From Fragilaria radians (taxonomy: Eukaryota; Bacillariophyta; Fragilariophyceae; Fragilariales; Fragilariaceae): DNA of 64,000 bases. Positions 63,141 through 64,000 of this stretch are shown here, piece by piece. Each line of letters begins with the position of its first letter. Positions within the stretch are counted from its first letter, which is position 1. The stretch covers positions 107,921 through 171,920 of the forward strand of contig CAAAJI010000036.1 in the NCBI GenBank assembly GCA_900642245.1. The letters are read 5' to 3'. Under the pieces are notes generated by a model. It searched no databases. It worked only from the letters and a program-made list of their open reading frames with translations, and had not been told where the DNA came from. Both the position numbers and the translations under genes were made by a program.

Positions 63141-63207
63141 TCATTCGCGCCACATGACACCCTTGTGAAGTTCACTCTCATTCGCGCCACATCACAAGGG
63201 TGTGATG
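63141..63207. repeat. Direct repeat plus inverted repeat, hairpin-forming
   Basis: TCATTCGCGCCACAT occurs at 63141-63155 and again at 63178-63192. Inside, ACACCCTTGTGA (63157-63168) is the reverse complement of TCACAAGGGTGT (63192-63203), giving a 12-bp stem, or 16 bp with one mismatch. The pattern, a repeated word overlapping an inverted pair, resembles a small transposon footprint or a structured element. Confidence 0.82.
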
Positions 63208-63610
63208 TACTAACAGTCTTGGACGTCTCCAACACTGGTACACAAATCCATCTCTTAGTCTAATCTATTAATGTCAGACTCAATATTGTTCAATTCATAT
63301 ACAGATATTAAATTAATGTATTTCTTTTTAGTCTATACTTTAAGGTATGACATGGTTGCACTGGAAACTAACAAAAATGAAATTTCAGAGTCATCTCATG
63401 AATAAGAATAAAGTCAAAATATTTCACCAAAGCACGATAGGATGGAAATACAAAATAACAAACCTTACAAGGCATTCTGACAATAAAGTAAAAAGGATTA
63501 CCTTCTTGATATACTTCTAATTATGGTAAAAGTTCTGACACTACATTAATGCTGAATTCAGATGGATAGAGGCATTGTGTTATAAATGCCTTTTGTTAAG
63601 AGATGACAGT

Positions 63611-63690
63611 GTAACAACTATATCATTGCAGTAACAACTATGTCATTGCAGTAACAACTATGTCATTGCAGTAACAACCATGTCATTGCA
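63611..63690. repeat. 20-bp tandem repeat, four copies
   Basis: Four adjacent copies of GTAACAACTATGTCATTGCA at 63611, 63631, 63651 and 63671, with single-base changes in the first and last. No spacers between copies, so this is a minisatellite and not a CRISPR array. It lies about 40 bp 3' of the third LRR copy. Confidence 0.97.
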
Positions 63691-63729
63691 TTCACCACTT
63701 AGAATTATACACCCTTAGGAAATATGTTG

Positions 63730-64000
63730 TTAAACCAATCTTAAAATCCAAGATTTTATCTGGAATGCCATCCCTAGAATACTCAGTAAGCATTGTAGAT
63801 TGTGAAATGTAGTCTTGAAATTGTAATCCAAACTGTAGTTATGATCGTAATAATTGACCTTCAAGTGTATAAGCGTAGGATTGTATGTTAATGTTTTAGC
63901 AGTGTATGATGCTCCCTCTTGTTGAATATAATTTTCACTAAGATCCAAAGATGTCAACGTAGGATTCTCTTGCAACGCATCAGCAATTGTCACTGCTCCC
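63730..64000 (-). CDS. Third LRR gene copy, 3' partial in window
   Basis: The minus-strand frame is open to the window end, so the 5' part lies beyond 64000. It encodes the last LRR unit (VTIADALQENPTLTSLDLSE), a following IQQEGASYTAKTLTYNPTLI segment and a shorter C-terminus (SILGMAFQIKSWILRLV). Relative to the first LRR gene the C-terminal block has small deletions: the LIGEDGAKV segment is missing. It is a member of the same family; whether the whole gene is intact cannot be seen. Confidence 0.78.
   Translation of the reverse strand, partial: GAVTIADALQENPTLTSLDLSENYIQQEGASYTAKTLTYNPTLIHLKVNYYDHNYSLDYNFKTTFHNLQCLLSILGMAFQIKSWILRLV

Larger units (their letters stand above)
62641..63729. 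other. Intergenic with short repeats, no gene seen
   Basis: Over 1 kb without a gene. It includes the inverted repeat at 63141, the 20-bp repeat at 63611 and sequence resembling the 3' flank of the first LRR gene at about 63460-63610. Confidence 0.5.

Noticed and set aside
63611..63690. Four regular 20-bp repeats considered as a CRISPR array
   Set aside because: There are no spacers; copies are directly adjacent, and the sequence is eukaryotic.

Overview
The window is nuclear DNA of a secondary-plastid alga, most probably a diatom. Four observations support this. The DNA is AT-rich, and most genes are intronless or carry one or two short GT-AG introns. At least one protein (16591-17352) has a signal peptide ending in AVA|F, the cleavage motif of bipartite plastid-targeting sequences. 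There are decayed Ty1/copia elements of the type common in diatoms and one Ty3/gypsy element. Two membrane proteins have Ser/Pro-rich 'PS' stalks like those of diatom surface proteins. No tRNA, rRNA or CRISPR array was seen. Species assignment is not possible by eye.

Layout. 1-1363: 3' part of a GMC oxidoreductase. 1.8-5.2 kb: copia remnant. 5.7-12.2 kb: phosphate-carrier-like protein, membrane-anchored L-rhamnose mutarotase-like protein, an unknown multi-pass membrane protein and an alkaline ceramidase. 13.2-16.0 kb: gypsy remnant. 16.6-20.6 kb: an unknown plastid protein, an MPDU1 homologue and a small unknown gene. 21.7-27.0 kb: a 1769-residue NACHT/WD40 STAND protein. 28.5-30.6 kb: LCAT/PDAT acyltransferase. 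31.2-35.2 kb: importin-beta-type transport receptor with one 63-bp intron. 36.4-43.7 kb: secreted ankyrin protein, COG6, an EEF2KMT/FAM86-like methyltransferase and a phytanoyl-CoA-dioxygenase-like enzyme. 45.4-50.0 kb: splicing factor ISY1, a small two-exon mitochondrial-type protein and a single-pass PS-rich membrane protein. 50.7-51.3 kb: degenerate TTGACT satellite. 52.6-58.9 kb: DXD glycosyltransferase, anchored PhoX/DUF839 protein and USP22-type deubiquitinase. 59-64 kb: repeat-rich end with a copia gag fragment, a 28-residue LRR gene broken by a frameshift, two further LRR copies and a copia RNase H fragment.

The genes are mostly independent housekeeping units on alternating strands, not an operon or cluster. 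Several concern the endomembrane system and lipids (ceramidase, MPDU1, COG6, PDAT-like acyltransferase, glycosyltransferase, surface proteins), but I see no evidence of co-regulation. Structurally, the most unusual pattern is that three unrelated genes carry a 94-122 bp tandem duplication at or just after their stop codon. The STAND NTPase and the LRR family are the most likely fast-evolving components. Many long open frames begin at TTG/GTG; I moved those starts to the first sensible ATG, and exon joins are inferred from GT-AG sites and frame.
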